A stretch of DNA of 64,000 nt from Algoriphagus sp. A40 (GTDB taxonomy: Bacteria > Bacteroidota > Bacteroidia > Cytophagales > Cyclobacteriaceae): positions 62,001-126,000 of the forward strand of contig NZ_MUNY01000072.1 of assembly GCF_002002735.1 (NCBI RefSeq), written 5' to 3'. A program made the position numbers and the translations under genes. Positions within the stretch are counted from its first letter, which is position 1, and each line of letters opens with the position of its first letter. The notes beneath the pieces were generated by a model. It made no database searches, was not told the DNA's origin, and saw nothing but the letters and a program-made list of their open reading frames with translations. Below are positions 19,801-27,002 of this stretch, one piece after another.

Positions 19801-20473
19801 TCCAGGGCATGAACACGCGATTCCGATTCATCCGCTTTATAGTGATGTGACCAAAACCATTGCCGAAAGTAAAATGGCCTATACACCGACTTTGCTTGTG
19901 GCATACGGCGGGCCTTGGGCAGAAAACTTTTATTACACCACTGAAAGTCCACTTCACGATCCGAAGCTGAACCGCTTTACTCCGTACAATGAACTTAACT
20001 CCAAAGCTAGAAGAAGAGCAGGAGGACTTGGAGGTTGGTTTGCACCCGAAGATCACGTCTTCCAGAAACACGCCAAGGGAGTGAATTCAATCGTGACTCA
20101 GGGTGGACTTGCAGGTATTGGATCTCATGGCCAGTTGCAAGGATTGGGCTACCACTGGGAGCTTTGGTCAGTGGCCAGCGGAGGAATGAGCAATCTCGAT
20201 GCGATGCGAGTAGCGACCATTCTAGGCGCGGAATCTCTCGGTCTGGACAAGGATCTTGGAAGCATCGAAATCGGAAAATTGGCCGACTTGGTGATCATGG
20301 ATAAAAATCCTTTGGAAAATATCCGAAATACCAATTCCATCACGCATGTGGTGAAAAACGGACGAGTGTATGATGGAAATACTTTGGACGAAGTCCTACC
20401 AACTCCTAGAAAACTGGATGTCAGCTCCTGGACTAAAGCCACTCCGACAGTGACTACCAGCGTGCAGGACTAA
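16850..20473 (+). CDS. Exported TolB-like propeller / amidohydrolase
   Basis: The start at 16850 is chosen for its signal peptide (MRKLFQPALLVAFGASVSFA); a TTG 21 bases upstream is in frame but less likely. The 1207-residue protein has an N-terminal half of PD40/WD40-like repeats (for example YSPDGNQILFTSDR, WSPDGKQLVFTTWD). A Lys/Ala/Asp-rich helical linker follows (about 705-765), then an amidohydrolase domain with the metal-binding HxH at H849/H851 (DTHAHMW) and the family C-terminus IGKLADLVIMDKNPL. Similar propeller-amidohydrolases occur in Bacteroidetes and are usually guessed to be exported peptidases or amidases; the substrate is unknown. It is followed by a terminator and stands alone. 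An imperfect palindrome around ATTTGCAAAT at 16795-16804 lies 45 bases before the start. Confidence 0.85.
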   Translation: MRKLFQPALLVAFGASVSFASLVPNPAGDLFPLKKEVKDQTDSVKKDSLNYPKFKDLPLKPEREVKFTTKEGTWMSVDVSPDGKTIAFDLMGDIYTVPIEGGKATPFTSGIAYETHPRYSPDGNQILFTSDRAGSDNLWYIDMVKKDTVQVTKDKNGDVPGAHWTPDGEYIIVSKGRRIAKLWMYHKDGGGGIQLNENPATMKTIDPFVSPDGKKVYFSQRFGSWNYNALLPQYQIGTYDFEKGEITGITSRYGSAFTPTLSKDGMWMVYGSRWEDKTGLVLRNLKTGEEKWLAYPVQRDEQESIAPQGVLPAMAFTPDSKSIIASYGGKIWKLSVDGSPAVEIPFEADVKLAMGPRLYFNYEIKDTTAKLATQIRDAVPSPDGKKLAFTVLNRLYVMDYPNGNPTRVTSNQFTEAMPSWSPDGKQLVFTTWDEKLGGHLFKAAIGGGVTKLTTESALYYTPVWGPNNKILVYKGSNRLLQEAEGPGISGAEAELVWMPASGGAFRKIMNAGNNGNPHFTQDTTRIFLNGPGGALLSVKWDGTDEKIYARITGITPFGSAADPHSDHEHASLEEASTVRYVMGKPISNADAVNYCMLPEGSNSREPQMMPASASTIYMAPVGNKALAQVNNNVYVITIPSAGKVPTINVAEPAASNFPARQLTEIGGEWPAWEASGKKVHWSLGNGHWVYDIDRADFVDDSVKTAKKLKMLADADSVSALKAQGDDAVKLADSLAKADKKRIDSLFKADKELFKADSIHKAQLKEKETYKPAENQVKVFFAKDTPSGSILLKNARIVTMKGSEVIENGDILIENNRIKAVGPTGTLDAGNAKVIDATGKTITPGFIDTHAHMWPTWGLHKNSVWIYAANLAYGVTTTRDPQTATTDVLTYGDMVEAGMVPGPRVYSTGPGVGYWMYNMKSLDQTKNVLKQYSKYYNTQYIKMYLVGNRQHRQWVIMAANEQKLMPTTEGGLDYKLNMTQLFDGYPGHEHAIPIHPLYSDVTKTIAESKMAYTPTLLVAYGGPWAENFYYTTESPLHDPKLNRFTPYNELNSKARRRAGGLGGWFAPEDHVFQKHAKGVNSIVTQGGLAGIGSHGQLQGLGYHWELWSVASGGMSNLDAMRVATILGAESLGLDKDLGSIEIGKLADLVIMDKNPLENIRNTNSITHVVKNGRVYDGNTLDEVLPTPRKLDVSSWTKATPTVTTSVQD

Positions 20474-20491
20474 AATTGAAATTGGAAAAAC

Positions 20492-20523
20492 AAAAAACCA
20501 GCTCGATTGAGCTGGTTTTTTTT
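20492..20523. terminator. Bidirectional intrinsic terminator between amidohydrolase and hepT
   Basis: AAACCAGCTC and GAGCTGGTTT pair around GATT, flanked by A-runs on the left and T-runs on the right. It can end the plus-strand amidohydrolase and the minus-strand toxin-antitoxin transcript. Confidence 0.85.
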
Positions 20524-20556
20524 ATGCTTAGATAAAGTGGGCTCCAAAATTAAAAA

Positions 20557-20895
20557 TTACCCTTTCAATTCTTCCATTTCCTTTTTTAATTCGGGTAAAT
20601 CCATAATTACAATCTTCCAAAGTGTGGTTGGGTCTATAGAGTCATAGGCGTGTACTATCATATTCCTCAAACCAATAATGTCTTTTGAACTTTTGATTTT
20701 TATGCTTGGATCTAAGTGGAGGATCTTTTTGATAGCTTCTCCAATAATTTCTAGATCCCTTTCCACTGTGCGAACAGCCATAAAGTTTGCGGAGAATTTT
20801 GAATAATTGCTTTGGTGAATTTCAACCACTTTTTCAAGTTCTTCAATTACCGATTCAATGTCCAAAATGTACTTCAAAACTTCTCTAGGCGGCAT
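20557..20895 (-). CDS. hepT: HepT-like toxin (HEPN/DUF86 family)
   Basis: A 112-residue all-helical HEPN protein. The catalytic motif Rx4-6H is present as RNMIVHAYD near residue 77, and the family feature ERDLEIIGEAIKKI precedes it. HEPN toxins of this family cleave RNA, and in the MntA/HepT type the activity is blocked when the partner nucleotidyltransferase modifies the toxin near the motif. The target Tyr of that modification is present (Y in VHAYD). The gene overlaps the end of mntA by 11 bases, as expected for a coupled pair. The start MPPREVLKYIL is the first ATG in the frame. Confidence 0.85.
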   Translation of the reverse strand: MPPREVLKYILDIESVIEELEKVVEIHQSNYSKFSANFMAVRTVERDLEIIGEAIKKILHLDPSIKIKSSKDIIGLRNMIVHAYDSIDPTTLWKIVIMDLPELKKEMEELKG

Positions 20896-21193
20896 AGAGT
20901 GTGATTTTAGTTTTGTCGAGTTCCTCTTTGAAAATTGGATTTTTTACTACTCGATAAGAAATAAGGTCAACCTTTCGACCAAACAATTTTTCCAAGGCAT
21001 TTTGTAGCGAAAAAAATGCTTCTCCATGTTCCAAAGGAGTTAATTTTTCGGAAAATAAAACTGCAAAATCAAGATCACTTTCAGGTTTAAATACACCATT
21101 AACAGCAGACCCAAATAGAAATAACTTTGAAACAAAATGATCCTTGCAAATCATTTTTATCTCTTCGCTATGGTCTCTTATTTGGCTAATCAT
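20885..21193 (-). CDS. mntA: MntA-like nucleotidyltransferase antitoxin
   Basis: A 102-residue minimal nucleotidyltransferase with the full GSx10DxD motif (GSAVNGVFKPESDLD, near residues 28-42) and the third Asp in KVDLIS. The family AMPylates HepT and so neutralises it. It is the first gene of the pair on the minus strand, overlapping hepT by 11 bases. Its catalytic residues look intact, so the module is probably active. The neighbours on both sides (amidohydrolase, tspO) look unrelated, which fits a mobile accessory pair, although no attachment site or repeat was found around it. Confidence 0.85.
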   Translation of the reverse strand: MISQIRDHSEEIKMICKDHFVSKLFLFGSAVNGVFKPESDLDFAVLFSEKLTPLEHGEAFFSLQNALEKLFGRKVDLISYRVVKNPIFKEELDKTKITLYAA

Positions 21194-21259
21194 ATTTAAA
21201 TGTAGTGAATTTTGAAAATTTCATCAGTTCCCATTTTTTTAAGGTGTGGCCCTTATTGT

Positions 21260-21724
21260 TCAGTTTAAAACCAAAATTGCAGTATTCAGCGCAGTAGCAA
21301 AAGTCACCCAAAGCAAATAAGGAACCATCAATCCTGAGGCGAGAGGACTGAATTTTTTAAACTGAATGATACAAAATACAATCGCCACCCAAAGCGGACC
21401 AATCACCAAAAGCCCAAATATGGGTGACTGCATTCCGAAAAAAGCGGGAGACCATAGAGCGTTCAAAATCAATTGAATAAAATAAAGTTTCAGCAGAGCT
21501 TTCTTTTGGGGATAATCACTTTTCCAAATTAGGTAACAAGCAATACCCATCAAGATATAAAGCAAAGTCCAGGTTGGACCAAAAAGCCAATTTGGAGGAT
21601 TCCAACTGGGCTTATTGAGTGTCGAATACCAACTTTGTATAGCCGTTATTGTGAAAAATGCTCCCAAACCTCCCGCAACTTGCGGTAAAGCTAGGCTGAC
21701 AATCAACTTGAGGTAGTTTGGCAT
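21260..21724 (-). CDS. tspO: TspO/MBR family membrane protein
   Basis: A 154-residue five-helix membrane protein with the family hallmarks WYSTLNKPSWNPPNWLFGPTW near the N-terminus and NALWSPAFFG in the middle, followed by LNTAI at the end. TspO proteins bind porphyrins and related ligands in the membrane, and in photosynthetic bacteria they influence pigment gene expression. Here the gene is close to the carotenoid genes cruF, crtZ and a B12-type regulator, which makes a light or tetrapyrrole link plausible but unproven. It follows the DUF4286 gene by 2 bases and is probably co-transcribed with it. Confidence 0.9.
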   Translation of the reverse strand: MPNYLKLIVSLALPQVAGGLGAFFTITAIQSWYSTLNKPSWNPPNWLFGPTWTLLYILMGIACYLIWKSDYPQKKALLKLYFIQLILNALWSPAFFGMQSPIFGLLVIGPLWVAIVFCIIQFKKFSPLASGLMVPYLLWVTFATALNTAILVLN

Positions 21725-21726
21725 CC

Positions 21727-22029
21727 TTAGATGGTTTCAAGGAGCGTTCGAAAAGCGATTGCTTTGTCACCATATCTTCCCTGGGTTTTGGCTCTTAGCT
21801 GAGCAGCATGCTTGCTTTCGTACTCCATCATCAGTTTTAGACTATCGGTGAAATATTGAATACAATAGTTCAATGAACCATCTTCGGAGTCATGAATTAG
21901 TCTGAAAATCTTATGCTCATGAAATATCCCGGTGGCCAAAACTTCCGGGATATGGGTAGATTTCATCCATAAAATAAAGTCCTCCTCGATGTCCGGGGTT
22001 ACATTGAAGGTGATATTGTAGAGAATCAT
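21727..22029 (-). CDS. DUF4286 family protein
   Basis: The start at 22029 (MILYNITFNVTPDIEEDF) is chosen because the family begins there; the frame extends 13 residues further but with an atypical sequence. The 100-residue protein matches the small DUF4286 family of Bacteroidetes, with WMKSTHIPEVLATG near the N-terminus and IQYFTDS in the middle. It is likely a small ferredoxin-like alpha/beta fold. Function is unknown. It is divergent from cruF and lies directly upstream of tspO. Confidence 0.8.
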   Translation of the reverse strand: MILYNITFNVTPDIEEDFILWMKSTHIPEVLATGIFHEHKIFRLIHDSEDGSLNYCIQYFTDSLKLMMEYESKHAAQLRAKTQGRYGDKAIAFRTLLETI

Positions 22030-22124
22030 ATCAGTGAATTTGGTTTTCTTTACTTTTGTGGCCAACAATTAAGGGCATCCAAAGTTAGGAATCCCAAAAC
22101 GAAACTTCGCCCTTCAGATCAATT

Positions 22125-22790
22125 ATGCATAAATATGTTCCTTCCCATGGGGACCCCAAGATTTCCAGATTACTGATCGGTAAGATTCTTATCGTCGCAC
22201 TTCACCTGGTTGGGGTCATTGGATTGAGCCTGCCGGAGTATCAGGAATTGTTTTTGGGATTGACACCAGCACAGCTTCTGGTTTCCCTTTTTCTGATTCT
22301 TTTTTTTCATAGGGGATGGAATGATGCCTTCCCCATCTATGCGGCGGCGGCATTCTGGATCGGATTTGGTTCTGAGCTGATCGGGATACATACTGGGTAT
22401 TTGTTTGGAGACTATGTATATGGACCTACTTTGGGTCCAAAGCTTTGGGAAGTCCCGATCATCATCGGCGTCAATTGGTTTATACTCAGCTATCTCACAG
22501 GAACTATTTTTCACAAAATTCCAAACGACTATTACGCTGCATTCCTGGGAGCTCTTGCCATGACTGCCTTGGATTATATCATCGAACCGGTGGCTGTTGC
22601 ACTGGATTTTTGGGCCTGGAAGTTTGAAATTATTCCCTTGGGAAATTATGCGGCCTGGTTTGGAATCTCATTCCTGATTCATCTGATTTACCGCAAAGCT
22701 AATTTTGAAAAGTCGAATCCAATCTCGGCATTTCTCCTGATGGCAATCATCTTGTTTTTTACTGTTTTGAATTTTACACTCAAGGTTTGA
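22125..22790 (+). CDS. cruF: Carotenoid 1',2'-hydratase, CruF-like (DUF422)
   Basis: A 221-residue membrane protein with about seven hydrophobic segments and the DUF422/CruF features GFGSELIGIHTGYLFGDYVYG and LDYIIEPVAVALDFWAW, whose acidic residues lie within membrane segments. The family adds water across the terminal double bond of a psi end group, giving a 1'-hydroxy group as in flexixanthin, saproxanthin and myxol. It is the first gene of the cruF-crtZ-carH group. With one cyclase and ketolase in the second operon, the expected pigment has one ring and one hydroxylated open end. CrtC, the other known hydratase type, is not related in sequence. Confidence 0.8.
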   Translation: MHKYVPSHGDPKISRLLIGKILIVALHLVGVIGLSLPEYQELFLGLTPAQLLVSLFLILFFHRGWNDAFPIYAAAAFWIGFGSELIGIHTGYLFGDYVYGPTLGPKLWEVPIIIGVNWFILSYLTGTIFHKIPNDYYAAFLGALAMTALDYIIEPVAVALDFWAWKFEIIPLGNYAAWFGISFLIHLIYRKANFEKSNPISAFLLMAIILFFTVLNFTLKV

Positions 22791-22888
22791 GATGGCTCAA
22801 TTCCACAACATTTCCCGACCTTGGTTACATATTTCACACTTTGGAATAAATTATCTAACAAAACTTCGGAATTCTGGTTGTGTCGATA

Positions 22889-23335
22889 ATGATTAAGGCA
22901 ATGGGATTTATAGCGATTGGATTTGCAGCCATGGAACTGTCCGGATGGTTTATCCATAAATACCTGATGCATGGGCCGCTTTGGATGATACACAAAACGC
23001 ACCACCAACCTTCCAAATCCTTCTTCGAGCTGAATGATCTGTTTTCGATCTTTTTTGGAAGTATTGCTTTGCTTTTGATTTTCTCGGGAGTTGATACATT
23101 GGATTACCGATTTTGGATTGGGGTGGGGATTAGTCTTTATGGTGTTCTCTACTTTATCCTGCATGATGTGTGGGTTCACAGGAGATTGAAATGGTTTGAC
23201 CGACCTAAAAACCCATTGCTGAAAGGCATTTTTAAAGCGCATCAGGCGCATCATCGGACCAACCGAAGGGACGATGCCGTGTCTTTTGGATTGTTTTTAG
23301 TACCCAAAAAATTCTTTAAAGACGAAGAAAAGTGA
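22889..23335 (+). CDS. crtZ: Beta-carotene 3-hydroxylase, CrtZ type
   Basis: The ATG at 22889 is preferred over a GTG at 22880. The 148-residue membrane protein carries the four histidine clusters of the fatty-acid hydroxylase superfamily as found in CrtZ: HKYLMHG, HKTHHQ, HDVWVHRR and HQAHHRT. These bind a di-iron centre that hydroxylates C3 of the beta ring. The stop overlaps the GTG start of the next gene (GTGA at 23332-23335), so the hydroxylase and the B12 regulator are translationally coupled. It follows cruF by about 100 bases. Confidence 0.9.
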   Translation: MIKAMGFIAIGFAAMELSGWFIHKYLMHGPLWMIHKTHHQPSKSFFELNDLFSIFFGSIALLLIFSGVDTLDYRFWIGVGISLYGVLYFILHDVWVHRRLKWFDRPKNPLLKGIFKAHQAHHRTNRRDDAVSFGLFLVPKKFFKDEEK

Positions 23336-24228
23336 GCAGTTATTCAATCAAGGATCTCGAACAGCTTTCGGGCATCAAAGCGCATACCCTGCGTATTTGG
23401 GAACAGCGCTATAGTCTGCTCAATCCACAGCGAACAGATACCAATATCCGAACCTATGATGACGAAGATCTAAAGCTCATTTTGAATGTAGCTTTACTCA
23501 ATGACAACGGCTTTAAAATCAGCAAAATTGCTTCTATGGCTGCCGGTGATATCCGGGAAGAAGTCATCAAACTGACAGACCGATCCCTGGCACACGATGA
23601 TCAGATCCATGCACTGACTATCAGTATGGTCGAAATGGATGAGGATCGCTTTGAAAAGGTCCTTTCTTCCAATATTGAAAAGCTGGGATTTGAACAGACC
23701 ATGTTTAATATTATTTACCCATTTATGTCCAAAATCGGTGTGCTTTGGCAAACCGGTGCGATCTGTCCAGCCCAAGAGCATTTTATTTCCAATCTGGTAA
23801 GGCAAAAGCTGATTGTTGCCATAGATAGCCAACCTAGTATCAAGGGTGGGAAAAAATTCCTGCTCTTTCTGCCCGAAGGGGAATTGCATGAGATTTCCTT
23901 GCTTTTTTCAAGTTACCTGATCAAATCACATGGACATAAAGTCATTTATTTGGGTCAAAGCACTCCAAATGGCGATCTGCTGTCCGTCTATAAACTCCAC
24001 CAACCTGACTATTTGCTGACAGTAATCACCACTTCACCTTCTTCAGAACACACACAAGAATATCTCAACGAACTTTCGACGAGATTTTCTGAATCCCAGA
24101 TTCTCGTTTCTGGTTATCAGGTGATCGGGCAGGACCTCTCTTTTCAGCCAAATGTCCGTCAGATGAATTATTTAAGGAACTTTAAGGATTTGCTGGTGGA
24201 AATCAGTCCAGTGGTTCAGGAAAAATAG
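23332..24228 (+). CDS. CarH/LitR-like MerR-family regulator with cobalamin-binding domain
   Basis: A 298-residue regulator: MerR helix-turn-helix (about 1-70, IKAHTLRIWEQRY), helical cap (about 85-165) and B12-binding Rossmann domain (about 175-290). The Wx9EH motif that shields the adenosyl group in CarH photoreceptors is complete (W139, E149, H150). A lower-ligand histidine is present at H186 in ELHEIS, where the usual ExHxxG has Ser in place of Gly. In Thermus CarH the residue after the Trp is His132, which ligates cobalt after light exposure; here it is Q140, so bis-His capture at that position is not possible. The gene starts with GTG inside the crtZ stop. By family knowledge it should repress carotenoid genes in the dark; the target is inferred to include the operon starting at 35609. 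Confidence 0.85.
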   Translation: MSSYSIKDLEQLSGIKAHTLRIWEQRYSLLNPQRTDTNIRTYDDEDLKLILNVALLNDNGFKISKIASMAAGDIREEVIKLTDRSLAHDDQIHALTISMVEMDEDRFEKVLSSNIEKLGFEQTMFNIIYPFMSKIGVLWQTGAICPAQEHFISNLVRQKLIVAIDSQPSIKGGKKFLLFLPEGELHEISLLFSSYLIKSHGHKVIYLGQSTPNGDLLSVYKLHQPDYLLTVITTSPSSEHTQEYLNELSTRFSESQILVSGYQVIGQDLSFQPNVRQMNYLRNFKDLLVEISPVVQEK

Positions 24229-24310
24229 CTCCGGCTTTTACAGGGTGTTTGATTTCCGTGAAAGAGTCAGCTCCGGCAGTTCGCCATCCCATATTTTTAT
24301 TCATGGCCAG

Positions 24311-26998
24311 CTATTCGCTCCTTAGACTTTTAATTGGATTTGTGTTTGCGGCTTTTAGGGACTGAACCCCAATTGTGACTAAAGCAATCAGTCCCACGGC
24401 AGCTCCTGCGACTGCGAAAGTCCACCACCCCAGGTTGATCCTATAGACAAACTGCTGAATCCAGTTATTCATCATGTACCAGGCGAAGGGCGTTGCCAAG
24501 AGAATTGCAATTCCAATCGGTTTGAGTAAGTCCTTCGAGAGATTAAACAGGATACTTCCCACAGAAGCCCCCAATACTTTGCGCACACCGATTTCTTTGG
24601 TGCGTTGGCTGGTTGTGTAGGATGCCAAGCCCATCAATCCAAGACAGGATATCAGGATTGCGATACCGGTAAAGATGTTGATGATCTGGCCGAATCGCCT
24701 ATCGTCATTGTATTGGCGCTGGTAGTTTTGGTCCAGAAACGCGTATTCGAAGGAGTTGCCTGGAAAGAATTTTTTGTAGGTGGCCTCGATGGAGGCGATT
24801 ACCTCTTGTGTTTGATCTGACTCGACTTTAATTGAGGTAGGACTAAATGTGCTGTAGGTTGGCCGAAAGGCAATGGCTTCCATTGGTTTGTGGAGAGATT
24901 CCTGGTGAAAATCGTCCACTACGCCGACAATGTTCCATTTTCTTGTGCCGTTGGCACCCCAGATCAACTCTTGCCCAACTGCCTCTTCAGGGTTTTCGAT
25001 TCCCAGCAATCTCACCGCACTTTCATTGAGGATGATGGCTGTCAGATCTTCAAAGCGGGATTTGTGGTCTGTCGTTAGGAATTTTCGACCGGCCAACAAA
25101 GCGATCTCATAGGTATCGAAGTAGTTGTAGTCAATACCTATATGGCTGAGCGTGTAATTCGCGTCGTCCTCCTGACTGGCCAATCGGATTCCAAATGCAC
25201 GGCCCAGACGATCCCCTGCAATACGCGAAGAGGTAGTGGTATTCACCACGCCGTTAATCTGATTGAGTTCGTTTTTATAGCTTTCTACCCGGGTAATGAA
25301 CGTGGAGTCAAACTGAGTTAACTCTGGTCCCTGGACGATCACAGTATTCTCTATTCTCATTCCCAAGTCCGCCTGATTCATGAAAGTGAGTTGTCGCGAC
25401 ACGATGATCGTGCAGGCAATCAAGGCAACGGAGGCGGTAAACTGAAAGATCACAAGCCCTTTCCTGAGCAGATTTCCTTTAGCCGACCGGCCAAATTTCC
25501 CCTTCAGGACAGTGACAGGCTGGTAAGAAGAAAGTACCAAGGCGGGATAAAACCCGGATACCAGCGCCCCGCCAAGCAGTAAACCAAAGGCAATTAGCAC
25601 AGCGGGGGAGTCCACCGAATCAAACAGTGTGGAAACAGAAAGTCCACTGCCGATGACGGTGTTGAATCCGGATTGGAACACCAGCACAAGGAGGATCGCG
25701 AGGACTGATGCAAAAAAGGTAATGACCAGCGATTCCAAAAAGAACTGCTTGACAAGTTGGGACTTTACTGCACCCATGACCTTTCGCAGGCCCACTTCTT
25801 TTGCCCTCTCGAGTGCCCGGGAAGTAGTCAGGTTGATGTAATTGATCCATGCGATCAAGAGGATAAATCCTGCAACCACCAACATTGCCCAAACCGCCTT
25901 GCCACTGGCTGTTTTGGCGATGTCATATTCGTAGTCCGAGTAGAGATGGGCCTCCCGAAGCGGCTGGAGGTAGAATTTCTCCTCGCTTCCGGTCACCTTT
26001 TCTCCCTGAAAATAGCGTTCGCTAAATTCCGGGAACTTCGCTTCGAGTGCTTTATAGTCGGCCCCCTCTTTCAGTACCAGGTAGTGGCGCATGTCAGACC
26101 ATTGCCAGCTGATGTCCGCTTCCTTGTCTTCTCCGCTATAGAGCGTGGAATAGGACACCAACACATCAAATTGGATGTGGGAGTTTTCGGGGATGTCTTT
26201 GCAGATGCCTTTTACTACATAAGGCTGTGAGTCGAGCCCCTGTTGAAAGGACTTGCCGATCAAATCGGAATAATCCCCGTCATTGGCTTCAAAGTACCTT
26301 CGGGCGGTGGTTTCCGTCAAAACGGCGGTGAACGGTTCCTTAAGCAGAGTGGTTCTGTCTCCTGCAAGCAGCTCAAAATCGAAGACAGAAAAGAATCTTT
26401 CGTCAGCAAAATGGCCGTTGTCCCCACGAAAGTTTTGATCGTCGATCCTCACGTTCATTTCCCCTCCGGGCATAAGCCGGGTGTATTCTTCAATCTCCGG
26501 ATAGTCCTTTGCCATCGTAGGCCCGATGGTTGGATACGTGATCGTGCCATGTTGGATCAGGTTTCCATTTTGAAACCGGTCATTGGTGACGCGATAGGTG
26601 CGGTCAAGTTTCTTGTGGAAGGTATCGTAGCTCAGTTCGAACTTCACGAATTGGAGAATGAGCAGGCATGCGGCAAGCCCAATGCCCAGTCCAGCTATGT
26701 TGATGGTAGAGAATGCTTTATTCTTTAATAAATTCCTCCACACGATTTTAAAATAACTTTTGTACATACCGATATTGTCTACAGGTTGATATACTCCCAT
26801 TTTTCTGTTGATCCCCGGCCGGAAGAGCAGCAATACATCCTTTGCAAACTTCCAATCCGCTTTTCTTTTCCCAATTTCCCTGACTCTTTCCCCATACAGC
26901 TCTATCAGATCTCCTTCAATACTAACCCTCAAATCCGGATGGCAAAACCATCGGAAGAAGCTGAGGGGGAGTTTGGGGGGATGGGAAAATTCTTTCAT
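24311..26998 (-). CDS. FtsX/MacB-type ABC permease with permease prefix domain 2 (copy A)
   Basis: An 895-residue permease. An N-terminal cytoplasmic prefix (about 1-75, FFRWFCHPDLR, EGDLIELYGERV) precedes the first membrane segment (about 95-118). A large MacB-type periplasmic domain, three membrane segments around 375-490, a second periplasmic domain and three terminal membrane segments follow. The end NPIKSLRSE is shared with two sister genes. These transporters act without lumen crossing, moving or releasing substrates at the membrane, and need a separate ATPase, which is absent here. It is the last of four tandem paralogues behind a PadR regulator and follows copy B by 4 bases. The prefix DNA is identical to copy B over 86 bases. 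Confidence 0.88.
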   Translation of the reverse strand: MKEFSHPPKLPLSFFRWFCHPDLRVSIEGDLIELYGERVREIGKRKADWKFAKDVLLLFRPGINRKMGVYQPVDNIGMYKSYFKIVWRNLLKNKAFSTINIAGLGIGLAACLLILQFVKFELSYDTFHKKLDRTYRVTNDRFQNGNLIQHGTITYPTIGPTMAKDYPEIEEYTRLMPGGEMNVRIDDQNFRGDNGHFADERFFSVFDFELLAGDRTTLLKEPFTAVLTETTARRYFEANDGDYSDLIGKSFQQGLDSQPYVVKGICKDIPENSHIQFDVLVSYSTLYSGEDKEADISWQWSDMRHYLVLKEGADYKALEAKFPEFSERYFQGEKVTGSEEKFYLQPLREAHLYSDYEYDIAKTASGKAVWAMLVVAGFILLIAWINYINLTTSRALERAKEVGLRKVMGAVKSQLVKQFFLESLVITFFASVLAILLVLVFQSGFNTVIGSGLSVSTLFDSVDSPAVLIAFGLLLGGALVSGFYPALVLSSYQPVTVLKGKFGRSAKGNLLRKGLVIFQFTASVALIACTIIVSRQLTFMNQADLGMRIENTVIVQGPELTQFDSTFITRVESYKNELNQINGVVNTTTSSRIAGDRLGRAFGIRLASQEDDANYTLSHIGIDYNYFDTYEIALLAGRKFLTTDHKSRFEDLTAIILNESAVRLLGIENPEEAVGQELIWGANGTRKWNIVGVVDDFHQESLHKPMEAIAFRPTYSTFSPTSIKVESDQTQEVIASIEATYKKFFPGNSFEYAFLDQNYQRQYNDDRRFGQIINIFTGIAILISCLGLMGLASYTTSQRTKEIGVRKVLGASVGSILFNLSKDLLKPIGIAILLATPFAWYMMNNWIQQFVYRINLGWWTFAVAGAAVGLIALVTIGVQSLKAANTNPIKSLRSE
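26817..26902 (-). repeat. Prefix-coding repeat, copy A
   Basis: These 86 bases are identical to 29434-29519 (copy B). The first 65 bases are identical to 34660-34724 (copy D). Copy C (around 32050-32135) is recognisable but has many changes. Identity at silent sites, unlike the diverged remainder of the genes, points to gene conversion or recent exchange of the prefix. Confidence 0.85.
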
Positions 26999-27002
26999 AC
27001 AC

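Noticed and set aside
22821..22864. Half-site-like sequences TTGGTTA and ATCTAACAAAAC before crtZ, similar to the palindromes at 35522-35599
   Set aside because: Each has one or two mismatches and the spacing (32 bases) does not match the 23 bases seen at the sigma promoter; too weak to call.
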